Shown: positions 20,600-32,445 of the stretch, piece by piece
Layout of the letters: every line of letters starts with the position of its first letter
How positions within the stretch are numbered: position 1 is the stretch's first letter
Source: Phymatolithon calcareum
Lineage: Eukaryota; Rhodophyta; Florideophyceae; Hapalidiales
Direction: 5' to 3'
NCBI GenBank assembly: GCA_977006965.1
Contig: OZ345375.1
Coordinates: 2,480,001-2,544,000 of the forward strand
DNA length: 64,000 nt
Made by a program: the position numbers and the translations under genes
The notes under the pieces: model-generated
Told to the model about the DNA's origin: nothing
Databases searched by the model: none
Seen by the model: only the letters and a program-made list of their open reading frames with translations

Positions 20600-21290
20600 C
20601 CTTCCGCGGAAAGGGGCGCGTCACATCCCCAATGTGTGAGGCAGGCAGTCTCATAAAAAGTGACCCTGCCCTGGAACCCTGCGATCTTCAGCTCTGCTTT
20701 ATCCCATTCGTGTCGGAGCCTAATCGCTACTAATCACTCGCCGACTTTGCTGGCGCGTCTTGTACCTCCGAAACAGAGCCCAGCGTCCCGCTGGGTTCAC
20801 GCTGCAAAATGTGCTCGCACGTCCACGGTCCCGGGGCTCTGTGCCGTTGCGCTCCGTCGACGTGCGGGATTCGATGCGTATTCAAGCGAATTGAATGTCC
20901 GACGAGGGTGATAGGGAAAGCCTTTTTCGTAGATTGCCATGGACGATGGTCTTTCTGAGTTTCGAGAAGTGGAGAAGCACCCTGCAAGCGTAGCGTCTAC
21001 TCGCGAGGATTTGGAAGACTATATTCGCGAGTCGTGTCATACAGTGAATGCCATGGTGGGCACGTGCCGAATGTGAGTTGATGAAAAGGCTGTGCTCAAC
21101 CCTGAGTTGCAGGTGCATGGAATTGAATGCCACCGAGTCGTGGAGTCTTCTGTAATGCCTAGCAATCCTGAAGGTCAGACTGGAGCACCTACAATGATGA
21201 TTGCCGGAAAAACTGCAAATTTTATTCAAGGGAGGAAGATCGTGCCGAAGTGGCGCTCTAAGGATTGGATTTTTATTTGCAAAAACAGCT
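20600..21290 (+). pseudogene. GMC-family oxidoreductase pseudogene (C-terminal half)
   Basis: Translated pieces match the substrate-binding and C-terminal regions of FAD-dependent GMC (glucose-methanol-choline) oxidoreductases. They include TSPMCEAGSLIKSD and DLQLCFIPFVSEPNRY (about 20620-20730), then LARPRSRGSVPLRS and MSDEGDRESLFRR (about 20810-20930). After a frameshift come YIRESCHTVNAMVGTCRM (21021-21073) and VHGIECHRVVESSVMP with APTMMIAGK (21113-21210). Stops interrupt it, including TGA at 20892 and TGA at 21074, exactly where the conserved Gly of GTCRMG should be. The usual catalytic His before GT is an Ala codon (21050). The N-terminal FAD-binding GxGxxG part was not found. Confidence 0.8.
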
Positions 21291-22160
21291 TTCACGGACA
21301 GTACAGTAGTTATCTTATAGTACATTATTTTGGGCTCTTGCCGACTGCTTAATGTACGCATGTGCTGTGGCGACCACTCGTGTTACAAGATGAAAATAGT
21401 AATTTAAATTCAAAACTGTCCTAGAAGGTCCTAACGGCTGGGCTACTATATACAAACCGCGACTGACCCTTCTGCTGTTGCATTAGGAGCATTGCTGACA
21501 CGCAGTTTCCAGACACACGAGAAAGGACAGTTACACTAACGGGACAGGAACTCGAAGTCGGCACATGTACAGTCCGCGCATGAGGAGCAGCTCTGATACG
21601 GGCACTTGAGAGAAGTGCCGATGTTGAAGAAGCGGTCAGGCCGTTATACATATTCGTTCTGTGAGCGCTGCCTTGGCTTAGCACTGCAAGCAAACCAGGA
21701 AATGTCCATCACTTACAGACCAGTGACGAAAGAATTTGGCAAACAGAATCCCGCAATCTACAGTAGTCCATAATGTACATCATCCTCGAGACTTAGTCAC
21801 GAGAGTGTATATAATTGTGAACGAATATGATACGTGACGTGCGCCCATAAATGTATACAGTGTACGATGCGATTTCTACTCCAACCTAACGAAATGTGTT
21901 CCAAGTTTTTTGGAGAGAATAAAGCTGTAGAACAAAATTTTTCTCATCGGGACGGAATCCGGCGTATATATTGTGTCCCGATGAGAAACAATAAGCAATT
22001 CCGCTGGATACTGTAATGTAAATCATGTTCCACTTTTCCGACAGAGAAGAAAATGTGAAATTACAGTTTCTCTCATCTGAACAGCACAGGACGCCCTACC
22101 GTTTTTCGCATCCTGACCATGCACAACCTTAGCAGCCTTCCAAGCAAGTTCTTTGCCGCA
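21291..22160. other. Unassigned stretch with a small hairpin
   Basis: No gene is recognised. TTTCTCATCGGGAC (21940-21953) and its exact complement (21975-21988) form a 14-bp stem around 21 nt. The right arm and flank resemble 16175-16215. Confidence 0.4.
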
Positions 22161-22164
22161 CCAT

Positions 22165-22725
22165 ATTACGGACCACATTCATGTGAACAGTACTTGCTGC
22201 CCGCTTGTGCCCTTTTAGGGCATTGCTCAGCAGTAGTTCTTGCGCACGACTTCTCCTCGACTTCTAGTGGTGGTGCCGCCATGTCGTTGCTGGTACTAAT
22301 TTCGCGTGAAACACTAGAACCGTTTTTGGCACTGCTTTTGGATGAACCACCCACCGACTCGCTGGCCCGACACTTTTTAGCACCGGTGCCGTTGAGACGT
22401 ATTTCCATGCTTGCACGCTTGACTTCTTCAACGCCACACATGATGTTTTCAAACTTCTCCAATTCGCAAAGTTGTGAGGGGTCATTGTATTCACGACAGT
22501 TGACAGCGACAAGTCGGACATCAATTGCGAGATCAACTGCAGTTTTGTAATCATCCCGCGTTCAATGTTGGCCTTAATTGTTCCAAAGTCCATGGGATTG
22601 GCGATGCGATTGAAATAGTTTGGGCAGCCATGCGCAACGGGTTCGACTGGTTCTCGATATGGATATGCATTCTTCTGTTTCGAAATTTTATCTAAAGCTT
22701 TCTCAGCCTTTTCAGCATACGCGCC
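22165..22725 (-). pseudogene. Bromodomain protein fragment with a Cys-rich tail
   Basis: The minus strand from about 22725 reads EKAEKALDKISKQ and YPYREPVEPVAHGCPNYFNR, then IANPMDFGTIKANIER, a bromodomain helix Z/ZA-loop pattern. A frameshift near 22555 leads to YKTAVDLAIDVRLVAVNCRE and YNDPSQ, the helix B/BC-loop region with the acetyl-lysine-binding Asn-Tyr. A Ser-rich linker follows, then CPKRAQAGSKYCSHECGP, a Cys motif of the kind seen in CXXC1/Spp1-type chromatin proteins. With the frameshift this is probably a pseudogene, unless the shift is a sequence error. Intact relatives read acetylated histones in the nucleus. Confidence 0.75.
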
Positions 22726-23344
22726 TGCCCACTCTCGTCCAGTCTATGCTGGGGACAGCAATGCCCAGATGATCTGGGGAACTGAACTGCTGATGAGGCT
22801 GCAGATGCACTTTTCCTGCTAACCGCACCTGTCAACTTGCGAGAACCGGGCCGTTTGTCCACCAGCTCGCGTGCGAAGCGGGCGGCGTTGAGCTATGGAT
22901 GATTAAGGTTTTTCACCTGAGCCAGGATAAAATCGCGCTCGAGGAGAATATCCTTCTCGGAATAGCTTTGCATTTCGCCACACAACCCCGCGATCAGAGA
23001 AGGAAACGTTGCATACCTTCTCCGCATTGCGCCCAGTGGACAGATCGATCCCACCGGTACGTGCCCCGCAGCCCAAGGTATTGAAAGGACAAGCATTTGA
23101 CTGCGCAACAAATCCCATGTTCGACAAGAACGATTTTCTTTTTTCAAAGCTTTCCAAACACCACAATCCCGCTCGAAGGTCGAAACTCTGAATTCGTCAG
23201 TTCCACACACGCTGATACAGTGCGCCAACGACACCGACCTCCCCTTCTCGTGCGTCAACTTTTCGTTTGTCAAAGACTACGTGATTCCAAAGTTGTTGTA
23301 AACATTGACCGACAATCGGTCAGCCGAAAGAGTTCATCTACGAC
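22726..23344. other. Unassigned stretch upstream of the bromodomain fragment
   Basis: Minus-strand frames (23273-22893 and 23166-22903) overlap and alternate. They could be the decayed N-terminal part of the bromodomain gene, but I recognise no domain. Confidence 0.3.
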
Positions 23345-24904
23345 GTGTTCGAGGGCGTCGAAAATCGCGTCACATATTTGCACCCATGGTATTCGAGAAA
23401 TGGCGCCAAGATCAATAAGCACGTTGCAACACTACTTTCAACCCTCAGCAAGGGCTTCTACATGCACTTGGACCGAGTTCAACAGCCTTCAACATCGTTG
23501 CCCGGCAAAGGTGTTATGTGCCCATTTCTTGGCGGTGCCCTATTACCGGTGGAGATTAGGCTTGACATGCAACAGTTGCTTCGTGAAGCAGTGCCAATGA
23601 TAACTGAAATCGAACTTGTGCCGCTCCGATTCTCTTCCGCTGAGTATGTTCTCACTGATTCACACTGCAAAACCTCTGCGATCCGTTCCAGGATAAACAG
23701 CATCAAACTCAATGATGCCTGGTCCATACGGCAAAGGAGCACTACTTCCAGTTCATGTCGACAGTAGCGCATGTGCTTCAATGCACATGTACCGATTCCA
23801 GGAGGCTGAGTCTGACATGCAACAATCTGACATTGATATCGCCTCCCGAGTTTTGACCAAACGAGTTGTGAAATTCCTTTTGGTTAACACACCATCCCAT
23901 GCATACAAGGATCCCGCCCTGCGACGATTCATGGCACAATTCCCTGCATTTGAACGCCGTCTGCATGAAATGCGCTTCAAGTCGTCCTTATTCGTAGCAC
24001 GTCTCAACATGTCTGCGTGTTCTGGTTTGACGGTGCTGATCCGGTCAATCTGATATTTGCAAAGAAACCGTCTTCGTTCTTCTTTTGCAACGGATTCACG
24101 GACAAATCGATGAACGCTTCCCATTCGTGCTTCCTATAAATGATGCTGAAAAAGTGGGGACTAGCCACGAAGGGCGACTTCGTGAAAGATCGTAATTCGA
24201 TGACTTTATTCTTGAGCGCAACTCGGAGCACCATATTCGTCTGCATATGCTCCCTCCAAGTTTCGAATTTCATCTCTCGGCCTTCTCCTAAGCCCAGAAC
24301 CTTCACTTGAAGAATTGCTCGAAGCGTCAGCACAGCCCTCATTCGCTTCTACATTTGTCAATAGGCCCGTGACCGCCCGCTGCCGCCGACGCGTGAAAAG
24401 GGGTGCTTCCCCTCTCATGGATTGGTGACTCTGCGGAACGGTCGAAAGGTGCAAATGTGTAATCTACAGCAAGTGGAGGATGTGGAAGTTTCACAGGCAG
24501 TGTTCAGCACTTTCATTCTCTTCACGCACGCAAGTAACGCAATCGTGTCCGATATGGTGTCCATAACCATATTGCCAAGAACCGCTTCCACCTCGAGAAC
24601 GCACTTTCTAAAAGTTCCCGAAAGTCACCTCGCTGCCGGTTTTTTTAGAGTGAGCGATGTCATATGGGTGACGAAGAATGTCGCAATGGTTCTGGAAGCG
24701 ATTCGCAGCATTCGTCGCGAGCGCATGTGCGGTTTCTACAACTCGCATACAAAGAAGGGCACTATTCTCGTGAGCAGTGGAAGGGGATTATCAGCCGTTC
24801 TCGCATCGTCTTACGCCACAGCAGTGAACCCATTTGCGGCACATGCTCACTCTTTCTTTGGTGTCACTTTTGCCGAGATATCGCGCTCGTTTCCTAGAAG
24901 GTAG
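23345..24904 (+). pseudogene. Decayed coding region of unknown family
   Basis: Consecutive plus-strand frames (23345-23767, 23712-24053, 24422-24904) are separated by frameshifts and stops. Protein-like stretches include ALRRFMAQFPAFERRLHEM and AIRSIRRERMCGFYNSHTKK. A shortened copy at 34970-35440 lacks roughly 700 bp (about 24000-24690 here). I do not recognise the family. It runs directly into repeat C at about 24904. Confidence 0.45.
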
Positions 24905-26995
24905 CTTTTTTGTCTCTCTCCTCGCTTGTGGAGGCGTTTGCTCCCCCGGGTCCGCAACATTGTGCCATAGCCGTGCTCACTATCCGGTGGTTTGCGAAGC
25001 GATTTAAGCCCTCGTTTTAATGCACGCGCCTTCGTGGCCTCAGCGACGTGATTCTAGAATCAACAGGACTTTTTTCTGACTGCCTTTCTCATTTTGCTGA
25101 TTTCTTCGACTGATCTCGCGTTCTTAGACATTCGCAAAATAAAAACTTATGTTGACTAAATCTTTTCCCTTTCCTCCACTTCTTCAACGTTACACAAGAT
25201 ATTTATGGTGCGAAGTGCAAGTCGAAACTATTACGCTGTACTGCTAACTCAGCAAGATCGTCGAATGAGAGCTGCATGCAAAGCACAATAAAGGCCGATA
25301 ATCGGCAGACGGTTTGCTTCAACCTTTTGTACCTAACATCCATAAACGTTGCGGTCTGTCCTTGCAACTCCGGAAACGTCAAGATTTCTAGGACGAAGGG
25401 ATGGCGCTAATTGCTCTCAGCTCGCCAACACGCAGACTCGAATGTATTACGCTGGATATCAGCCACAAGCGTTGTCAGACGTAGCATGTGGCAAAATGCG
25501 CCGCTAAGGCACGCATTTCCAGCGGGGCACAGCGCGGCGGTCAGGCGGACGAAGTAATTCTGCGAAAGCGGTATCGCCAGCGAAGTTGGGCAGAACAGCG
25601 GGCAAGCGTACGATTCAGTACAGTACTGCGAGGGCAGCGTCGCGGCATCATCTCCAGCCACGTGAGACAGAGCGGCATGAGGCAGCGGCGTATTGCGGTT
25701 TCCACTTGCCATAACGTCAATCAGACCTGTAGTTTTGACTATTATAGGCCAGTAGGCCCTCGGCGACGACACAACGCTGCCATTTCGTGGACCATAATTA
25801 TTATGGTTCACTAGAAGACCAGACGAAAAATATAGTAAAATTCAGGTTGATCCAAGTCGAAAAGTTGAAACTGTTTGAAAGAAAACTGGTAAGCATTTTT
25901 CTGTAATGATTGATTACAGTAGAGCATTGGAACGTCATAGTTAACAATATTTCACTTCTGTCTACACATTTTCTTGAAACTGGATACGGTTCCGTAGGTG
26001 CGAACGACAAAATTAGATTTTCCATCCAGTTTATGAGCATTGTTTTAGCCAGTGGGAGCGCTTGAAAGATAGGGTGTAGGTCCTTAATAATCATTACTTC
26101 TTGATATCCGCGCCTCCTCCCAGTACTATTAAGAGTACTGGACAAGAAGTACCGTTATCTGATTCCGTAACTGCTACATTTGGATGCACATTTATGGGCA
26201 TCTCTACCATGAAGCCTTACACATTGTGTTATATAAACAACTTTGTAACAAAGGTTAGACCAGGAAGTAAAGCGTATTCTTAGTCTTTGTACCGTGCCAT
26301 CAGTGCGATCATCGCGATGATGATTCCACTTGTTTGGCACTACATTTTTATAGTACTCTTGCGGACCGTCCCAGGTGAGACTATGTTTATTCCAGAACTA
26401 TTGATGTGCTGCAATCGCAGCACCACCCGAATATATTTCACACTGGCCTGGATAGCCTACAGGGAAGCTTCTAGTAGTATTTACATTGCGCGCTGGTGAG
26501 CATTTGGGACTGCGGATGTAGACAAAAATCAACAAAAAGTAAACTACTGCTTGCCCAACTATTTTGACGAGAGTGACCATAACCCACATTGCGCGAGCAA
26601 CCCAACTTCACCAGCAGCGTCAATCATAGGGTGGTGAATATGGAACCATTCACACCCCCGCGACAGAGCATTAGGCAAACTCCGCGTGGCATGTGTCGAA
26701 GAGCGAGCGACAAGACAGGCGGAGCGCCGTGCAAAAACTGCCACGACACTTCGCGTTGAGATATTTGAAGCCTCGAAACTCAGTACCGAATAGATCTTCG
26801 ACTCTATAAATGCTTTTATGCATTGGACCTAATGTGAAGCAAGTCGACCCACAAGAGGGAATGTGCGATTGACATCGACAAAATCCGCAAACCTCTCTGA
26901 AAAGGTATCCCTAATATCTGGGCCAGACAAGAAAAATATCCCCGTGCCGGAGTGTCATGGCGCACCATTGAGCATTTCATAGCTGAACCTCCGCG
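24904..26995 (+). repeat. Composite repeat C+B, copy 1
   Basis: Begins CTCCTCGCTTGTGGAGG and proceeds through CAACAGGACTTTTTTCTGAC, the GC-rich GAACAGCGGGCAAGCGTACG part, TAATCATTACTTCTTGATAT, TACACATTGTGTTATATAA and a TATA-like CTATAAATGC. It ends in the broken 5' end of the 17612-type gene (26860-26995, KIRKPL then stop). The same order occurs at 30030, 32446 and 35431. Confidence 0.7.
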
Positions 26996-28440
26996 CCGTG
27001 CTGAGTAGATTACGAGGGCACGATCCCACGGTGCACGATAAGATTATGGACCTCTGTGAGTTTTAGCAGAGACAAAAAATGAAAACTTTATTGAAAAACA
27101 TTTAGGGTTTGGGTGCACTGGCGATGGGATTAGTGAGACCGGAGCTTCAATTGTGACTCGCTTTTCCGCAAACGGGTCACTAAACGTTAGTCTTCTTGCA
27201 TGAAGGTAGCAACGCGTCATGCCCTATTTCTCACGGACGAATCTATTTAGTTTTCTTTGCGCATAATTACTGTCTCCAAGGATTGGGAACCGGCTGTTAC
27301 TCAGATGTGAACAGATTTGTTGCCTTCTCCCGCTCCGAAACAATGCACCAAGAACAGAAATGTCAGCATCCGGAAGCCATAGTAGCTGTTCAAATTCGAT
27401 GCGCGCTGAATGTTGAACATGTTTGTAGACTGTAATATCTTTGAGAGGATGATCATTTGTCCAGGTTACGAGCAATTACGACCCTGTCGTTAACGCCGAG
27501 TAATTATTGTTGTTATCATCACGTTGCAATGCGGGTTGCATTCGTGCCGCATTCTCAGATGTATGCAGTGGAACGAGCATCACGCCGCTTGTACATCTGT
27601 CAAGTCGGTGCACTAGAAACACCTCCATGGGACTGCCATTTGGACTTTAATGTGCGGCACGCAACTCGTTCACCATGTACCTTGATTCGCGACCCCCGTT
27701 CGGTCGGTTTTCACGCGGAGCACTAGAAATCCTGCAGGTCTGTCCACTGATACATAATGCTCAGTGCGAAATAATATCGAAATTCCAGTGCCAACTCGTC
27801 AAGCCTGCGGAGACGCTCGCGGGCGGGGGACGAGGAAATAATACCGGTACTGCTGGCTTGCTGGTTGATAACGCATAGATGAAATGCTGTTTTAATTGAC
27901 CATGGACACAATTTTGGTATCTCGGCAAGAGCAACGGAGTTGGGAAGCAAACCGGAGAGGTCGAAATTTGAAAATGGATAGTGAAAGTGGGAGAGGTCAG
28001 GCGTGTTCGAACATGAGATTGCGTGGTACTAGTATTGATATTGATGATAGACTCTTCAGGCTCAGAGTGCCGTGTAATTGGGTATTGACATATGAGCCAA
28101 TTGTATTTTCAGCTAGAATAAGTCCATTTTCTGGTCTGATTCAGGTCTTGATTCAGGAAGGCAATTCGTGTCTGTACATGGTGTCCCGTCCAGCAGGCTT
28201 TATGCATGTGCAATAAGAACACGTACTTCCGTGAAGAACCCGTCATCATCCCGTCCCTTATTTTGGTGACGGCGGTAGTGCTGTTTTCGACGCAGATCGA
28301 GATGGATGCTAGCTGATTGAAGAGATTAATTATCTCTAGAATTGGGTGCGGTTGAGAAGCAAGCAGTTGCTTTGGTGATGACGTCTCAAGATCTCAATGG
28401 TTAATTTTTCAGAGAGATTCATATGGGAACAACAACTTAG
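26996..28440. other. Mostly unassigned; one short open frame
   Basis: The plus frame with ATG at 27902 and stop at 28216 (104 residues, MDTILVSRQEQRSWEANR at the start) is protein-like but unrecognised. The rest shows no gene. Confidence 0.3.
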
Positions 28441-28444
28441 AAGG

Positions 28445-28840
28445 TCAATGACGCGAGAAAGACGAATGACTCAGACTGGACATTCGATTCGCCATGCGCA
28501 GTGCTATCGCTGAGGAATGGACAGTCTTTTTCAGTTTTTCTGAGCCTTCCAACAAAATCGGGACTGGAAGTCCCAACCCGTGCGTAAAAATCGTTTGAAA
28601 AGTGAACGCAATTAGTCTTCGGGTGATCCCTTCATCAATGCTTAAATATGTAAACTGTAGGAAAGTAATACTACGAAAGTTACAGATTCGACAAAATCTA
28701 CGATTTCCCTGCCCTCCCTTTGATCTAAGGTGGAACAAATATTGCAAAAAATTAAGTACTAGAACATCAATTGGCTTGGCGTGTTGCGACCGACGTACAG
28801 CATACCACGGGCTACGTTCGTAGAGAAGAAAGAGCCTTAT
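28445..28840 (+). repeat. Repeat E, copy 1
   Basis: Aligns with 31640-31980. Both copies keep the same frame at their end: TSIGLACCDRRTAYHGLRS with stop here and TPIGLACLDRSTAYHGLRL with stop in copy 2. That suggests a once-coding 3' exon. The family is unknown. Confidence 0.5.
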
Positions 28841-28854
28841 GTATTACCTCCCAA

Positions 28855-29090
28855 TGTTCTTTAGAGCAGTGGCAGGAGGTAACGCTACATGCTCTGTTCG
28901 AATTTTGTAACTACTATGTCATAGAATTGTCAGCATGCACCATCTCTGACTCTTTTCGCTCACATCATCCATTCTCGTTTCCGCTCGAACCCTCCCTAAT
29001 CTCACTCTGAATTTTCACTTGAACTCAACCATCACTGATTACTTTCTGATCTACCAACATTAATCACAACTATTCACTCGCACAGTAAAA
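28855..29090 (+). repeat. Repeat A, copy 5
   Basis: Contains TTCTTTAGAGCAGTGGCAGG, TGTTCGAATTTTG and the downstream GTCAGCATG and CATTCTCGTTTCC blocks. Confidence 0.65.
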
Positions 29091-29099
29091 GGACCAGTA

Positions 29100-30029
29100 C
29101 CACCGCTTCCATCACCGAGTCACCGACAGTTCCAGCTTCTTTTTTACCACCGCTCGCTCAGCCTACGTTCTCTATGCCTCTGCCCATCACTAAGTGCACC
29201 CCGTTTCCTGAATCCCTTGGACAGGATTGCTTCGTGTCCTGCCAATATTCTTTAGAGCAGTGGCAGGAGGTACCGTAACATGCTTTTTTCGAATTCCGTA
29301 ACTACTGTATCATAGAATTGTCAGCATGGAACATCTCTGACTATTTTCGCTCATATCACTCATTCTCGTTTCCACTCCCATCCACCGTAAGGTCAGACCG
29401 AATATCTACCTGAACTCAACCATCACTGAATACGATTTAAAAATCTGAAAACTATATGGTTGTTTCCGAAGTCGGGTGATTAAGAAGCAGTACACTTTCA
29501 ATAATTCTGCAGGTTGATGGCATTTTTACGAAACTGCATCTAAGAAACTGAACGACAGACTGATATAAGTCTGTTGTTCCTGTTTTTATCGAAATCACCA
29601 ATCATGTCTGTCCGGCTGCCAAACGGCGGTGAAGGCGTTTCTGAAGATATCTCTCGTGCACTGAAGCTAGCAAAAAAGATCACATGGCAAGACCAAATTT
29701 TTTAAATCAGCAAAGGAACAAGTGAAATTAATTGTTCACCAAATGGCAGTGCCGTGGGGACCTCCTGGGCTTGGTTAGTCCTAACCAGAGGTCCTCTTTT
29801 ATGTCTGACACATGTAAATCTGAACTCCGACATCGTATTTATAGATTCTAGCTATACTCAGTCCATAATGCTGGAGCAACACCTTCACCAATTCCGCCTA
29901 CTGTACGACATGCCAACTGACGTGCTATTTCCCGCAGTCGCACTGCGGTGCCCCCGCCGGCAGAAAAGATCCCGCCCACAGCAGCGCCAAAAATAATTTG
30001 TGCCGCTCAGTCTCTGTAGTTTCCCGCAG
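29100..30029 (+). repeat. Repeat A, copy 6, with the small ORF family it leads into
   Basis: The longest A copy, without the 14644 insertion. It continues into an open frame at 29605 starting MSVRLPNGGEGVSEDISRAL. The frame meets a TAA near 29702 but then stays open to 29996 (GPLLCLTHVNLNSDIVF, VLFPAVALRC). The same peptide stretches occur at 32027-32440 with different disruptions. It looks like a broken gene of unknown family whose upstream region is repeat A. Confidence 0.55.
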
Positions 30030-31645
30030 GCAGCTTTTTGTTCCTCTCTCCTCGCTTGTGGAGGCATTTTTCCCCGCTGGTCTGCCCTGCTGTGCCATAA
30101 CCGAGCTCACTATCTGGAGGTTTGGGAAGAGTGTAAGTCCTTATTTCAATGCGAGCGCCTTCGCGGCCTCAGCAACGTACTTCTTGAATCATCAGGACTT
30201 TTTTCTGACTGCCTTTCTCATTTTGTTGATTTGTCCGAGTTACCTCGCGTCCTTCGATTGTCGCAAAATAAAAACATATGTTTACTTAATTTTTTCCCTT
30301 TTCTCCACTTCTTCAACGCTACACAAGGTATTTCTGGTGCAAAGAGGAAGTCCGAAATATGATACTTTTCTTTTAACTTAGCAAGAACGTCGAATGAGAG
30401 CTGCATGCAAAGCACAATAAAGCCCGATAATCGGCAGACGTTTTGCTCCAACGTTTTGTACCTACCATCTACAAACGCCGCGGTCTGTCCTTGCGAATCC
30501 GAAAACGCCACGATATCTGCGACGAAGGAACGGTGCTAATTGCTCTCTGCTCCTTAACAGACGGAGTAGAATGTAATACGTTGGAAATCATCCAAAAGCG
30601 TTGTCAGACGTAGCATTTGGCAGAATGCGCCGCTAAGGCATGAATTTCCAGCGGGATGCAGCGCGGCGGTCTGGCGGAAGAAGTAGTTCGACGAAAGCCG
30701 TGTCGAGGTATACATCGCCAGCGCGGTGGGGCAGAACAGCGGTCAAGCGTACGATTCAGTACAGCACGGCGAGGGCGGCGTCGCGGCATCATCTCCAGCG
30801 GCGTGAGACAGAGAAGCATGGGGCAGCTGTGTATAGTGATTTCCACGTTCCATACAGTCAATCAGACCTCTGGTTGAGACCAGTATGGGGCAGTAGGCCC
30901 TCGACGAGGAAACGGCGGTGGCATTTGATGGACAATTAAGGCTTTCTAAACCGGTCAGACGAAAAATATAATAAAATTTAGGTTAATCCAAGGCGAAAAG
31001 TTGAAACTGTTTGAAAGTACCTTGGTAAGCATTTTTCTGTAATGATTGGTTACAGCCGAGTATTGGAAACTTCACTTCTTTCTACACATTACAGTATCTT
31101 GACACTGGATACTCTTCCGTGGATGCAAACGATATATTTAAATTGTTCATCCGATTTATGAGGATGGTTTCGGCCAGTGAGAGCGTTTGAAGGATAGGGT
31201 TTAGTTCCTTAATAATCATTACTTCTTGATGTCCGCGCCTCATGCAAGTACTAATAAGAGCCCTGGGAAAGAAGTACAGCTATCCGATTCCGTAGCTCTC
31301 GGTCGACAACTACTTTGGCCACGGACGAGAGTCACCACTGCCCATATTGCGCGAGCAGCCCAACTTCACCGCCACCCTCAATCATGGGGTGGTGAATAGG
31401 GTACTATTTACACCCCCACGACAGAGCATCAGGCAAACTCCGCGTAGCGAGTGTCGAAGAGCGAGGTACAGGACAGACGGAGCGTCGTGCAAAACCTGCT
31501 GAAGAGCGAGCTAGCCCCAGTACAGCGACAATTCGCGTTGAGATTTTTGAAGCATCGCAACTCAGTATCGAATATATCTTCGACTCTATAAATGGTTTTA
31601 TGCATAGGACGTAAAGTGAAGCAAGTCGACTCACAAGATGGAATA
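30000..31645 (+). repeat. Composite repeat C+B, copy 2
   Basis: Shares the full order described for 24904-26995. At its start, the frame 30000-30362 contains LLACGGIFPR and RLRGLSNVLLESSGLFSDCL. That frame is conserved in copy 3 (32429-32713). It ends after the TATA-like CTATAAATGG (31587) and the first codons of the 17612-type gene. Confidence 0.7.
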
Positions 31646-31985
31646 TGGAATCGCTGAGGGGCGAACAGTCTTTCCTAGTTTCCCTGAGCCTTCCAACACA
31701 ATCGAGGTTAGAAATCCCAACCTCGGCGTACCAAGCTTTAGAAAGTGAATGCAGTTACTCTTCAGGTAAACCGTTCATCAATGCTTGAATATGAGGAGTG
31801 TTGGAAAACAATACTACGAAAGTTACAGATTCGACAAAATCTATGATTGTTCCTACCCTCCGTGTGATTTAATGTCTATGGAGGAACCGATATTGCAAAA
31901 ATTAAGTCCTAGAACACCAATTGGCTTAGCGTGTTTGGACCGAAGTACAGCATACCACGGGCTACGTTTGTAGAGAAGAAAGAGC
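31646..31985 (+). repeat. Repeat E, copy 2
   Basis: Second copy of 28445-28840, joined directly to the start of a broken 17612-type gene. It has a 62-codon frame 31785-31973 ending TAYHGLRL. Confidence 0.5.
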
Positions 31986-31989
31986 CGCA

Positions 31990-32445
31990 GTATGTTGTTC
32001 CTGTTTTTATCGAAATCACTAATCATGTCTATCCAGCTGCCAAACGGCGGAGAAACAGTTTCTGAAGATATTCCTCGTGCACTGAAGGTAGCAAAAATGT
32101 TCAAACGGCATGACTAGATTTTTTCAAATCAGCAAAGGAACCAGTGAAACTAAGTGTCCGCCAAATGGCGGTGCTGTGTGGACCTCTTGCGCCTGGCCGG
32201 TCCTAACCAGAGGTACACCTCTATGTCTGACAAATGTAAAACTGAACTCCGACCTCGTATTGATAGCTTCTAGCAATACTCAGTCCAGCATGCTGGAACA
32301 ATACCTTCGCCAACTTCGCTTAGTGTGGCAGATTCCAACTGCCGTGCTATTTCCCGCAGTCGCATTGCAGTGCCCCCCCCCCCCGCCGCCACAAAATATC
32401 CCGCCCACCGCAGTGGCGAGAGTAATTTGTGTCGCTCCGTGTCTT
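31990..32445 (+). repeat. Repeat A 3' part, copy 7, with small ORF remnant
   Basis: Starts at the TTGTTCCTGTTTTTATCGAA block and contains an MSIQLPNGGETVSEDIPRAL frame at 32027, a stop, then VLTRGTPLCLTNVKLNSDL in another frame. A run of Cs at 32377-32389 suggests slippage. Confidence 0.55.
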
